Source: Romeriopsis sp046049545
GTDB lineage: Bacteria > Cyanobacteriota > Cyanobacteriia > Leptolyngbyales > Leptolyngbyaceae
Direction of reading: 5' to 3'
DNA: 64,000 bases
NCBI GenBank assembly: GCA_046049545.1
Contig: JBJORF010000002.1
Span: 1-64,000, forward strand
Made by a program: the position numbers and the translations under genes. The stretch's first letter is position 1; the number at the start of each line of letters is the position of its first letter. The notes beneath the pieces are model-generated. The model was given only the letters and a program-made list of their open reading frames with translations. It made no database searches and was not told the origin of the DNA. This document shows positions 7,954 through 16,169 of the stretch, in pieces.

Positions 7954-8994
7954 ATGGTTGAGACCTTGTTTCAAGCCTATTCCCCATTGATTTTCTGGGT
8001 GGGTCTGGGGTTATTGTCATTGCGCTGGTTGCCGGATTGGTTGCCGCGTTTGTTGGCGCGCAGTTTGTACTGGGTGGGGGTGCCTTGGCAGATTTTTTCC
8101 CTGGCGCGGTACACGGATTTGTCGGGGGGCGTGGATCTCGTTCCGGTAATTACGGTTTCGACGTTGTTGTTTGGGATTGTGTTGGCTTGGGGGACGGCAG
8201 CGGGGCTGAACTGGGCGGGCCGATCGGCGCAGGCGACTGCCCCTCAGTCGGACTTGGTGCAAACGGTGTTACCGCAGGCAGGGCCCGTGGAGGGCAGGAC
8301 CGCGAATGAGGTCGCGCACTGGCGGCGGTGGTTCCCGGTGTACGATCGCAATCAACAGGGCAGCTTTATTCTGGCGGGGATGCTGGGGAATACGGGGTTT
8401 GTAGGCTTAGGGTTGCTGCCGGATATTATCAGTGCGGAGAATATGCGCTGGGCGGTGTTTTTTAGTTTGACGCAGAACTTGATTGGGACTTATACGATCG
8501 GGGTTTTGGTGGCGAGTTATTTTGGCGGGAGCAATCCCCAGTCACGGTGGTGGGCGCTGGTGCAAAATGTGCTGTTGGTGCCGTCGTTGTGGGCGTTCTG
8601 TTTGGGCTATTTTACGCGCATGAATGCCGCTCCGGTGTGGTTTGACCAAGTGGCGCAAGGTTGGTATTACTGGGTGATTCCTGCGTCATTTTTGTTGATG
8701 GGGATGCGATTGGCGCAGATGCAGGGTTGGAAAAGTGTGCAGCGAGCGATGCCGCCAGTGTTACTCAAGTTATTGCTGTTGCCGTTGTGTGTAGCAATCG
8801 GTGTGACGTTGCTCGGATTTACAGGGGAGCCGCGTTTAGCATTGGTGATGATGTCGGGGATGCCCTGTGCATTTGCGGGGTTGATTTTGGCGGAGGAGTA
8901 TGAACTCGATCGGGAATTGGCGGCGAGTACGATCGCGCTGAGTACGATCGGCCTGCTGTTGATGATTCCTGTGTGGTTGTGGGTGCTGGCTTAA
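7954..8994 (+). CDS. AEC-family (auxin efflux carrier-like) permease
   Basis: 346 aa integral membrane protein with about ten hydrophobic segments. The layout fits the AEC/BASS-like transporter fold: a first half ending with a hydrophilic loop (about residues 85-130), then the GNTGFVGLGLLPD stretch typical of AEC proteins, and a second half with SGMPCAFAGLILAEEY near the end. Substrate unknown; AEC members export organic acids or other small anions. ATG 7954 is preceded by AGGA at about 12 nt; a TTG at 7951 is also in frame. Possibly cotranscribed with zipN (38-bp gap). Confidence 0.8.
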   Translation: MVETLFQAYSPLIFWVGLGLLSLRWLPDWLPRLLARSLYWVGVPWQIFSLARYTDLSGGVDLVPVITVSTLLFGIVLAWGTAAGLNWAGRSAQATAPQSDLVQTVLPQAGPVEGRTANEVAHWRRWFPVYDRNQQGSFILAGMLGNTGFVGLGLLPDIISAENMRWAVFFSLTQNLIGTYTIGVLVASYFGGSNPQSRWWALVQNVLLVPSLWAFCLGYFTRMNAAPVWFDQVAQGWYYWVIPASFLLMGMRLAQMQGWKSVQRAMPPVLLKLLLLPLCVAIGVTLLGFTGEPRLALVMMSGMPCAFAGLILAEEYELDRELAASTIALSTIGLLLMIPVWLWVLA

Positions 8995-9073
8995 TCGTAA
9001 GTGCAAGCGAAATGTTCGTGGTTGATGGCGATGTTCAGGTTATTTGGGTTGGCGATGCTCACTGGAGATGCTG

Positions 9074-9394
9074 CTAAATTGCCAACGCAGCAGGAGATTC
9101 GGTGAGGAAGGCAAGAACGATCGATGCTTTGGGAATATCTTGGTCGATGAGATCTTGGGTGATGCCTTGTTCGATGCCGTCGTACTCGATGTGGATGGCA
9201 TTGTTTTCGATGGTGATGTAGATTAAGTTGCCCCGCACTCGTTGTCCTCGGTTTCAGCCAATTTGCATGAGGGCATAGCGATCGTGAGTTTCGTCGAAGA
9301 TGGTTTCGAGGCGGATGTCGCCGTGGGAGGGTTTGAGGGCGGCGTAGTGGTTGATTACTTGTTTAACGGCGGTGCGGAGAGTGGTGGTATCCAT
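9074..9394 (-). pseudogene. xisI: XisI-type protein, interrupted by in-frame stop
   Basis: From ATG 9394 to TAG 9074 the frame encodes 106 residues that read as a complete XisI (MDTTTTLRTA-like start, ETIFDETHDRYALMQIG, RGQRVRGNLIYI, IEYDGIEQGIT, SIVLAFLTE). Codon 47 (9254-9256) is TGA where the family has a tryptophan codon TGG after IG. One G-to-A change explains it. XisI with XisH was named for controlling fdxN-element excision in Anabaena, but the pair is widespread without that element. The rest of the frame is undamaged, so the stop is probably recent, or a sequencing error. Confidence 0.85.
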
Positions 9395-9579
9395 TGAGTC
9401 ACCTGGCTAGATGTCGTATCAACTACTAATAAGTTTAGCGGGAGATCGCAGATTACGAGTTGCCCAATTGGTTCTTGGAAGATTTCTGCATAGGCTTGGG
9501 TGGAGACGGCGAGATAGAGCTGACGATCTGGATTGACTTGAGTGAGAAGCACCTGTGTCGAAAGACCATTCTGCCCCAA
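9355..9579 (-). pseudogene. xisH: XisH C-terminal remnant
   Basis: A 74-codon frame, beginning at a TTG, that matches only the C-terminal half of XisH: LGQ, then NPDRQLYLAVS, YAEIFQEPIGQLVI, LNLLVVDTTS and VTQWI. Upstream in the same frame there are stops within 10 codons, and I cannot find the missing N-terminal half in 9580-9840 in any minus frame. XisH belongs to the PD-(D/E)XK nuclease-like clan, and the lost half should carry most of the active site. It overlaps the start of the broken xisI, as in intact xisHI pairs. Confidence 0.75.
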
Positions 9580-10024
9580 ATAAAGTTAGATCTAACTTAC
9601 TTCCCCCATCTGGAGATATTCACAGCCCCTGAAGGAAACCATGAATCGGTTAGCCGCAGAAGCATAACAGAATATTTCAACGACAGAGAGGCTGAAGTTG
9701 ATTTTGAATGATGAGTAGCGCGTGGTGATTCGTGTTGGATACAAATATTATCGTGAGTGCTTGCCTCGTCATAGTCATCTTCTACGATCGATGCTGTTGC
9801 TGAAGCAATAGCCTGATTACTCTTTGCCATTGAATTAACAACCGTTTCTGCTCATCCACGACCTCGGCAAGCCGAATCTTCTTCCCGAATACCATAAAAT
9901 TTACAGGCATAAACAGATCGAGCATTTCCCGCATCGCCCCACTGGTCGGCAATTATCGATCGACTTTCCCACTCACCGGTCGATAATCCTTCACAGCCCA
10001 AGGCGCGATCCAGCGCAATCAACC
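9580..10024. other. Degenerate spacer next to xisH remnant
   Basis: 445 bp without a gene I can support. A minus-strand frame at 9597-9830 (77 codons) has no family resemblance and unusual Ser/Thr/His content. Another minus-frame piece around 9840-9940 (reading LFMPVNFMVFGKKIRLAEVV) looks coding-like but is short and open-ended. These may be leftovers of lost genes. Base composition is lower in GC than in the neighbouring housekeeping genes. Confidence 0.4.
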
Positions 10025-10447
10025 TCACTCATCCGTCGGGGGATGCCAAGAAAACTCAATCCATATGGCCCTTGCCCGCACCGCATAATCATTATTCAGC
10101 CGCAACGCCACCACCGTTGCCCGACCGATCGCAGTCAGCCCCTGAACATGAGTTCCACCGTTCGCCCAGACAAAATGCTCTAACCACCGATGCTGCCGAG
10201 GATTAAACAGCGGAGCTATTTGCTGCGTCTCTGGGTCAAGCGCCTCAATCCGTGCCCCCTTAAACTCATTACAGCGGTAGCAAGCCGCCACCAAATTTTT
10301 CCGATCGTCAGTCCCACCCAAAGATCGTGGCAGCGTATGCTCCATAATCAACGGCGTGCCTGTAATCAGCGAAGGAGCCTTGCAATAGGCACACCGATAA
10401 TGGGCATCCTCGATTACCTGTTGCCGTAGGGCATCCGAAATCGTCAT
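10025..10447 (-). CDS. HNH endonuclease
   Basis: 140 aa from ATG 10447. The HNH signature is complete: CAYC near the start, MEHTLPRSLGGTDDRKNL with the catalytic His, and ACYRCNEFKG with the second zinc Cys pair. HNH enzymes cut DNA using one metal ion. The start codon overlaps the stop of the upstream RHH-like gene (ATGA, 10444-10447), which implies translational coupling; a longer frame to 10510 exists but would run deep into that gene. Similar two-gene units are common in cyanobacterial genomes; their role is not known to me. Confidence 0.88.
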   Translation of the reverse strand: MTISDALRQQVIEDAHYRCAYCKAPSLITGTPLIMEHTLPRSLGGTDDRKNLVAACYRCNEFKGARIEALDPETQQIAPLFNPRQHRWLEHFVWANGGTHVQGLTAIGRATVVALRLNNDYAVRARAIWIEFSWHPPTDE

Positions 10448-10878
10448 GCTGGGAGCCGCAATTCTTCGCGTGATGGAATTTGTTGTCCCCGCCACCTCAG
10501 CAACGACCAAGCATAAGCCTTCCGCAACATCAATTGGTCGGCTGCTTCCCTAAGTGCGGTCAACTCCTCCCGTTCCTCCGGCATCAACAGATCAGCTTCA
10601 TTCTTCCGCAGTAATTCTACATGCCGCTCATGCTGCCCTGGTTCCACCTGTGCCTGCGCGATCGCCCGCAACTCCTCAATACTCAACATCTGCATCCGCA
10701 AAAACTCCGCCTGCAACTCCACTGGAGCCGTATCCGTCGCCGGAGGCAAATTACTCAACACACTCTGAGACACTAACGATTCCACTGACTGATGGGTCGC
10801 CTCCGCCAGCAACGTCAGTCGCCGCAGAATCATCTCAGGAAGCTCGATTGTGATTTGCTGACTTTGCATTAGGGTCAT
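10444..10878 (-). CDS. RHH-like small protein paired with HNH endonuclease
   Basis: 144 aa from ATG 10878. GGAGGG lies about 10 nt upstream, which favours this start over ATG 10869 (141 aa) and over a long upstream extension to 11034. The N-terminus (QITIELPEMILRRLTLLAEA) resembles a ribbon-helix-helix DNA-binding arm and helix, as in many antitoxins. The rest is helical, with ELVxLRxxADxLMLRKAYA-like character and ends REELRLPA. It overlaps the HNH gene by 4 bp. I infer a regulator or antitoxin-like partner of the HNH enzyme; there is no proof. Confidence 0.65.
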   Translation of the reverse strand: MTLMQSQQITIELPEMILRRLTLLAEATHQSVESLVSQSVLSNLPPATDTAPVELQAEFLRMQMLSIEELRAIAQAQVEPGQHERHVELLRKNEADLLMPEEREELTALREAADQLMLRKAYAWSLLRWRGQQIPSREELRLPA

Positions 10879-11120
10879 CGGTAAGAGTCCCTCCATCTTA
10901 TCGCAATCACTCAGGGTCATCGACGTAAAGCTGGCAACCGATTTCACCGTTGTCCGGGCCGTCCGCCAATTTTGTCGCGAGCTTAATGCGTAAGATGTAT
11001 GGTGAATCCCTTCTGGATTGCCTGCATAAGTCAACCCATTGAATTGGCTATGGATCCACTGCCGGATTTTTGCTGATGGACATACCTTACTTTGGCACTA
11101 GCTTGTGCCGCTAAAAATTT

Positions 11121-11722
11121 ATGTGCTTGAAAATTCCTCCGCTACTTTCTGTGTGCCTAGCCAATTTAGCGTTAATTGGGGCGGTGGGCTTAATTACGCC
11201 TGGTCAGACATTGGCCGTCGATCGGGGTGAATCAAAACCCGCTGTACCCAATCGCGTAGAAGACTTTATTCCGGCGGGCTGGACAGTTGAGCAGGAAGTT
11301 TCGGGTGATTTGAATCGCGATGCTCAGACCGATCGGGTTTTGCAAATTATTGAGCCGGGTGATAGTCCCCAGCGCAAACGATCGCTGCTTGTCCTGTTTG
11401 GTCATCAATCCGGTTGGCAGCAAGAGGCGCTGGCACCGAATTTGTTACTTTGTGCAGGCTGTGCGGGAATGCTCAGTTCCCCCACGGGGAAGCATATTCA
11501 ACTGGCGATCGCCGATGATGTGTTGATCGTGCAACAGCTAGCAGGCGGTCGGAGCACGTCCTCACCGGAGAACGCATTGTTGAGGAATATCGATCGCCGG
11601 GTAAAGGCCAGCCGAAACAACTGATTCGTCGTCAAGATCTAAAGTTTTCCCAGCCCCACCGATCGATTGAAGCGGTGGATATCAAGGCGGTGAGCCAAAG
11701 CGCCCCAGAATTGCCGGATTAA
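11121..11722 (+). pseudogene. Secreted-protein gene broken by deletion/frameshift
   Basis: From ATG 11121 the frame encodes a signal-peptide-like start (about 25 residues), then a domain with SGDLNRDAQTDRVLQI and ADDVLIVQQLAGG. At about 11545-11552 the sense of the frame is lost and it stops at 11624. A second frame, offset by one base, continues from GAGCACGTC (11552) as EHVLTGERIVEEYRSPGKGQ and runs in frame to TAA at 11720-11722. The two halves read like the start and end of one protein with a middle segment missing. Which family it was is not clear; VCBS-like exported proteins have this look. Confidence 0.6.
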
Positions 11723-11765
11723 ATCCTTGCATACCTTGCAGATAGTGAGTAAAGATGCGGCAGGG

Positions 11766-13082
11766 TCATGATTGTGGCTCTATCTCGGGACGCACGATCG
11801 TGATCGCTGCCTGTTCCCAATTCAAATACTGTTTTGCCAAATGCTGCAATTCATTGGGTGTGATGGTGCCGATCGTTACGGGGTATTGCCAAGCCGCTTC
11901 GAGTTGACCGATCGTGGCATAGTAGCCATACCGCGCCGCCAACTGCTCCGGCAATTCACTGCTAAATGCCGATTCGTTCCGCAATAAATTGAGGCCCCGC
12001 TGATATTCCGCTGGCGTAATCGGTTGGGCGATTAAATCCGCCATGTGCTGGGCGATCGCCGCTTCAACGGCAGCAATATCCGCCTCATCCAACCAAGCCG
12101 TAATCGTAAATAGCCCTGCATCGCGTTGTAATGAATAGCTAGCATCAATGCCAAACACTAATCCTTGGGTTTCTAGCAAATCCTGCACGAGTCTGGCTGT
12201 CCGGCCACCCGTCAACACGATCGACAGTAAATCTAACCCATACCCATGACGTAAATTCGCAGCGGTTTCACCCCATCCCGGCGTGAGCCAATTAATAATT
12301 AATCGAGACTCTTCCAATTGCGGGAGTGTCAGATCTTGACGGGGTGGATTGGTGATGGTTTGAGCGGGAATGGGTTCGATATATTTCGGTGAATCGATGG
12401 CTGCGAAATTGACGAAATGCTGTTTAACTAAATCGATCGCAGTGGCTTTTTCGACATCACCAACAACGACGATCGTCATCCGTTCCGGTTGATAATGCTG
12501 CCGATGAAACGATCGCATGGCTTCCGGTGTCATAGCGGCGAGGGTTTCCGGTGTGCCGAGGATGGGTCGCCGATAGCCGTGCTGAGGATAGAGCTGTTCA
12601 TTGATTTGCTGAAATGTAACGTAATCAGGATTGTCTAAACATTGTCGCAATTCTTCCAAAACGACTTGCCGCTCGGAATCAAATTGATCGTCAGGAATCG
12701 CTGGACGCACGAGAATTTCGGCTAAATCCGGTAAGGTCGTTGCTAAATTTTCCGCTGCGACAACCATGTGATAGTGGGCATAGTCGTAGCCCGTCGCCGC
12801 ATTCGACTGACCGCCATAGGCTTCGATCGCTTGGTCAAACATCCCCGGCTTGACCCGATCGCTGCCCTTAAAAATCATATGCTCCAGGAAATGCGCCATC
12901 CCCGAAGCCGCATCCGATTCAAAAATCGACCCCGCCGGAATCCACACATCCACGGCCACCACACCACTTCCAGGCGTTGCTTGATGTACCAAGGTCAGCC
13001 CCCGATCGAGGGTAATTTGTTCGGGTTTGATTAAATCGGGCAGTTGATTCGAGAACTGATTCAAGCGCTGATTAGAGAACAT
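11766..13082 (-). CDS. M16 family zinc metallopeptidase
   Basis: 438 aa. The inverted zinc motif HxxEH is seen as H64-F-L-E-H68 in MAHFLEHMIF, followed by AxNAATGYDYAHY-like residues typical of pitrilysin/processing peptidases. The second half is the inactive partner domain expected in M16. No signal peptide is obvious. ATG 13082 is chosen: a GGGGG stretch lies about 7 nt upstream, and it overlaps the permease gene by only 11 bp, whereas the frame could extend to 13124. It is the third gene of a tight minus-strand run with the permease and the 14468 gene. Confidence 0.9.
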   Translation of the reverse strand: MFSNQRLNQFSNQLPDLIKPEQITLDRGLTLVHQATPGSGVVAVDVWIPAGSIFESDAASGMAHFLEHMIFKGSDRVKPGMFDQAIEAYGGQSNAATGYDYAHYHMVVAAENLATTLPDLAEILVRPAIPDDQFDSERQVVLEELRQCLDNPDYVTFQQINEQLYPQHGYRRPILGTPETLAAMTPEAMRSFHRQHYQPERMTIVVVGDVEKATAIDLVKQHFVNFAAIDSPKYIEPIPAQTITNPPRQDLTLPQLEESRLIINWLTPGWGETAANLRHGYGLDLLSIVLTGGRTARLVQDLLETQGLVFGIDASYSLQRDAGLFTITAWLDEADIAAVEAAIAQHMADLIAQPITPAEYQRGLNLLRNESAFSSELPEQLAARYGYYATIGQLEAAWQYPVTIGTITPNELQHLAKQYLNWEQAAITIVRPEIEPQS

Positions 13083-13932
13083 CGGCAAACCCCCGGCGCA
13101 ACCGTTGATACAATCCAAATCCAATCACAAACACCAATGCACTCACCACCGTCGCAATGCCCAATTCTCCCCAATGAATCGGCAATAGTTCCCGCGCCCC
13201 ATCCACCAGTATGACCTGGCGAAAACCGACAAGATCCCGATACATCTGGACGATTGCCCCCATCGGATTCACCCAGAAAATATCAGTTTTCCAACGCCCT
13301 GGTAACAGGCTAGACGAATAAACGATCGGGGTTAGATAAAACAGCAAATTCGTAATCACCATTAGCGTTTGTGGAATATCGCGCAGATAGACCGTCAGCC
13401 CGGCGGTCAGGTAGGCCAGTCCCGCCGTCAGGAGGACTTGGGGAATCAACACGATCGGCAGCGCCAAAATCCATGGGGATAGCATTTTCGCAGCGAAAGC
13501 AACGCCACAGAGCAACAGCATCAGCCCCAGCGAACTCTCGATCAAAGCCGATCCCACGGGCACCAACGGCAACAGCGCCAGCGGAAAGATCACCTTCTTG
13601 ACGAGATTGGGCTGATTCAGCACCGCCGTTGCCCCCTGCGTCACGCCCAAGGTAAACGCCCCCCAAGGCACCAACCCCGCAAATAGCCATAGCCCGTAGG
13701 CAATGCTGGCATCCGGAATGGGCAGCGCGCTAAGCTCACTGGGTTTGGCTTTCAGGACGATCGCAAATGCGAAGGTATAAACCAAAAGCTGCGCCAACTG
13801 GTTCAGTACCACCCAGAAGCGGCCCAGAATCGATCCCTTATAACGGGCGGCGAGGTCGCGCTGGATTAGGGTTTTGAGCAGGTCGAGATTGGCGCTGAGT
13901 CCCTGGATATTGTGGCGTTTGAGTTTGAGCAT
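13072..13932 (-). CDS. ABC-2 type polysaccharide export permease (Wzm/KpsM-like)
   Basis: 286 aa inner-membrane permease with six hydrophobic helices. The start, LKTLIQRDLAARYKGSILG, is the hallmark of polysaccharide/polyol-phosphate ABC permeases. LTPIVYSSSLLP and WVNPMGAIVQMYRDLV match the family's central loop. It would move lipid-linked glycans across the membrane together with a Wzt/KpsT ATPase, which is not encoded nearby. Its ATG overlaps the stop of the upstream gene by one base (TAATG at 13930-13934), and its end overlaps the M16 gene. gmd is divergently placed two genes away, in line with a surface glycan role. Confidence 0.88.
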   Translation of the reverse strand: MLKLKRHNIQGLSANLDLLKTLIQRDLAARYKGSILGRFWVVLNQLAQLLVYTFAFAIVLKAKPSELSALPIPDASIAYGLWLFAGLVPWGAFTLGVTQGATAVLNQPNLVKKVIFPLALLPLVPVGSALIESSLGLMLLLCGVAFAAKMLSPWILALPIVLIPQVLLTAGLAYLTAGLTVYLRDIPQTLMVITNLLFYLTPIVYSSSLLPGRWKTDIFWVNPMGAIVQMYRDLVGFRQVILVDGARELLPIHWGELGIATVVSALVFVIGFGLYQRLRRGFADVL

Positions 13933-14468
13933 TACAGGACGGCTTGAACGGCAGCAGCGATCGCTTGGCGCTGAGCATCATCGTAGCCCCAGCGATCGAG
14001 GAAGTCTTGGTATTGTCCGCCATTCGCGGCGATCGTGGCGGCGAGGGCTTGCAATTCAGTTTGCAATTCGGGCAGGTTGAGGGCGGCGATCAGATGGCGC
14101 GATCGGGCTTGCACTCGGGCCGAACCCGCCGCTTGCTCGAGATCCCCATTCGCCCTGTGGGTCAACTCCATCGCCGTAGACATTGCCAAATTCTTCGTCA
14201 TCAGATCCGCCACCACCGTCGGAGCCGATCGCATTGCCCGCAGAGTTCCTGCTGTTGGCGCATCGGCTAGTGTTGCATCCCCGGACAAAAAGCTGACGAA
14301 CCACCCTCTTGCCCCGTTCTCAGTCTGGACTAGCGCGGCGATCGCCGGTGCGCGGATGGCATCATCGGCATCCTCCGGCAAGGCCAAAATGTTCTGCGCT
14401 AGACCAATCGCTTCGGGGAAGCTGACATCGGCGGGAATCTGGAACTGAAGGTCGATCGGGCTATCCAT
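13932..14468 (-). CDS. Conserved hypothetical protein coupled to Wzm permease
   Basis: 178 aa, soluble, Ala-rich. Not recognised. It starts MDSPIDLQFQIP and contains ENGARGWFVSFLSGD and a C-terminal helical part ending FLDRWGYDDAQRQAIAAAV. No membrane segment or signal peptide. It is translationally coupled to the permease (shared base at 13932) and divergent from gmd across 101 bp, so a link to glycan export is plausible but inferred from position only. Confidence 0.7.
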   Translation of the reverse strand: MDSPIDLQFQIPADVSFPEAIGLAQNILALPEDADDAIRAPAIAALVQTENGARGWFVSFLSGDATLADAPTAGTLRAMRSAPTVVADLMTKNLAMSTAMELTHRANGDLEQAAGSARVQARSRHLIAALNLPELQTELQALAATIAANGGQYQDFLDRWGYDDAQRQAIAAAVQAVL

Positions 14469-14569
14469 AGGTTCAATGCGGGGCAGGTTGCTATAGAGTG
14501 GTTAGGGCCGATTTTATCATCGGTGCCTCGCTCCAGCATTGAATCGCTGCATTCTTCTCCAATCACACC

Positions 14570-15538
14570 ATGGCAAAAAAAGCGTTGATTACGGGTCTGA
14601 CGGGCCAAGATGGTTCCTACCTCGCAGAACTGCTCGTCGCTAAGGGCTACGAAGTCTACGGGCTAGTCCGGCGATCGAGTTCCGGCAACCTCGATCGGAT
14701 TCAGCACCTCGGCGATCGGGTCAAAATCCTCTCCGGCGACCTGCTCGACCAATCCTCGCTGATGGACGTGATCACCGACTCCCAGCCCGATGAAATCTAT
14801 AATCTCGCTTCCCAGAGCTACGTGCCGCTCTCCTGGACCCAGCCTGCCCTGACGGCAGAATATACGGCCCTTGGGGTCTCACGCTTACTGGAATCGATTC
14901 GCCGCTGTAAGCCGGATGCGCGGTTCTATCAGGCTTCCAGCAGTGAGGTCTTCGGGCAACCGGACGAGTCCCCCCAGACCGAACGCACGGCTTTCCGGCC
15001 GCGCAATCCCTACGGTGTCGCAAAAGCCTATGCCCACTGGATGACAATCAACTACCGCAACCAGTACAATCTCTATGCTTGCTGTGGCATTACCTATACC
15101 CATGAGTCACCGCGCCGGGGGGCAGAATTTGTATTTCGCAAAATCACCCAGTCAGCCGCAAAGATCAAGCTCGGACTGGCCCAAGACCTGAAGCTCGGCA
15201 ATCTGGATGCACGCCGGGACTGGTGCTTTGCGCCGGATGTGGTGGAGGCGGTCTGGCTGATGCTTCAGCAGGATCAGGCCGATGACTACATCATTGCCAG
15301 TGGGGCAGTGCATTCGGTGAAGGAGCTGGTGCAGTTTGCCTTTGACTATGTGGGTTTGAATTGGCAGGATTATGTCTCAGTGGATCCAGCGTTTTACCGA
15401 CCCGATGAGGCAGTGGTGCTGGCGGGCGCGATCGATAAGATCAAAACTCAGCTCAACTGGACACCGCGCCATTCGCTTAAGGATATGGTGGAACTGATGG
15501 TCGAGCATGACCTCAAAGAGCTGACCGATCGGCAATAA
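14570..15538 (+). CDS. gmd: GDP-mannose 4,6-dehydratase
   Basis: 322 aa extended SDR enzyme that turns GDP-mannose into GDP-4-keto-6-deoxymannose, the precursor of GDP-fucose, GDP-rhamnose and related sugars. The NADP-binding motif GLTGQDGSYLAELL (from residue 9), the SSSE catalytic stretch (123-126) and the YxxxK pair Y148/K152 are all present, as is HESPRRGAEFVFRK. Slightly shorter than many Gmd proteins but with complete motifs. ATG 14570. manC, which makes GDP-mannose, lies about 24 kb downstream in this window. Confidence 0.93.
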   Translation: MAKKALITGLTGQDGSYLAELLVAKGYEVYGLVRRSSSGNLDRIQHLGDRVKILSGDLLDQSSLMDVITDSQPDEIYNLASQSYVPLSWTQPALTAEYTALGVSRLLESIRRCKPDARFYQASSSEVFGQPDESPQTERTAFRPRNPYGVAKAYAHWMTINYRNQYNLYACCGITYTHESPRRGAEFVFRKITQSAAKIKLGLAQDLKLGNLDARRDWCFAPDVVEAVWLMLQQDQADDYIIASGAVHSVKELVQFAFDYVGLNWQDYVSVDPAFYRPDEAVVLAGAIDKIKTQLNWTPRHSLKDMVELMVEHDLKELTDRQ

Positions 15539-16169
15539 TCACCGAGAGAGCCGTGGCGACCCCCACCTGAGAGCTATGGATATTGTCACCGCTGGGAATG
15601 TACCAATCGCTGGGAATGGACCAACGATTGTCGCGACAGTTGGCACTAGCATTAATCCGTTCGCCAGCGACACTGGAGGTAAACGCGATATCGAAGCTAC
15701 ATGGAATGAGTCAAATTGAGCAAAGGTCAATACTCATAGGACTTCCAGCAACAGATTTGCCTAACCGATAACTGCAAGCCTCGCCCGCGATCGCAGGACG
15801 GAAAAATCAGTGGTGCTGATGATTGCCACTGTGGATGATAAGATGGTTACGGCTAGAATGCTGAGTCGGCCCATCAGATTGACCTCAAAAATTGCGAGAA
15901 CAACGGTATGGCGATCGCTACATTAGTTAGAACAGTCATCCCACAAGTCTTGACCGTCTTTTGACAAAGCCCAATCGCTGATGTACAACGATCGGGCCCC
16001 TAACTGAACCGGAAATCAGCCAGAAAATGCGGATTAGGGTGTGCCTAACTGATTAATGTTCACCAGTCTGATCTGCTTGAGGGAATAGCCCGAAAGTGCG
16101 GGTGATAAGTTACCTGGCCGGAACGCCCATCACCCTGCAGATTATACCCAGGATAATGTAGATCGACGG
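15539..16169. other. 631-bp intergenic stretch, no gene supported
   Basis: No tRNA, terminator or convincing gene. Near the start, a short plus frame after gmd (about 15555-15718) reads GDPHLRAMDIVTAGN and ends after some 50 codons; it might be a gene remnant. CGCTGGGAATG(T/G)ACCAA occurs twice (15590-15625). The region is richer in AT than gmd. It precedes the 3' end of the FG-GAP gene, which runs on the opposite strand. Confidence 0.4.

Noticed and set aside
15539..15720. Plus frame after gmd reading GDPHLRAMD, like the start of a vWD domain
   Set aside because: The following residues do not continue as vWD and the frame ends within about 50 codons; the motif is probably chance.
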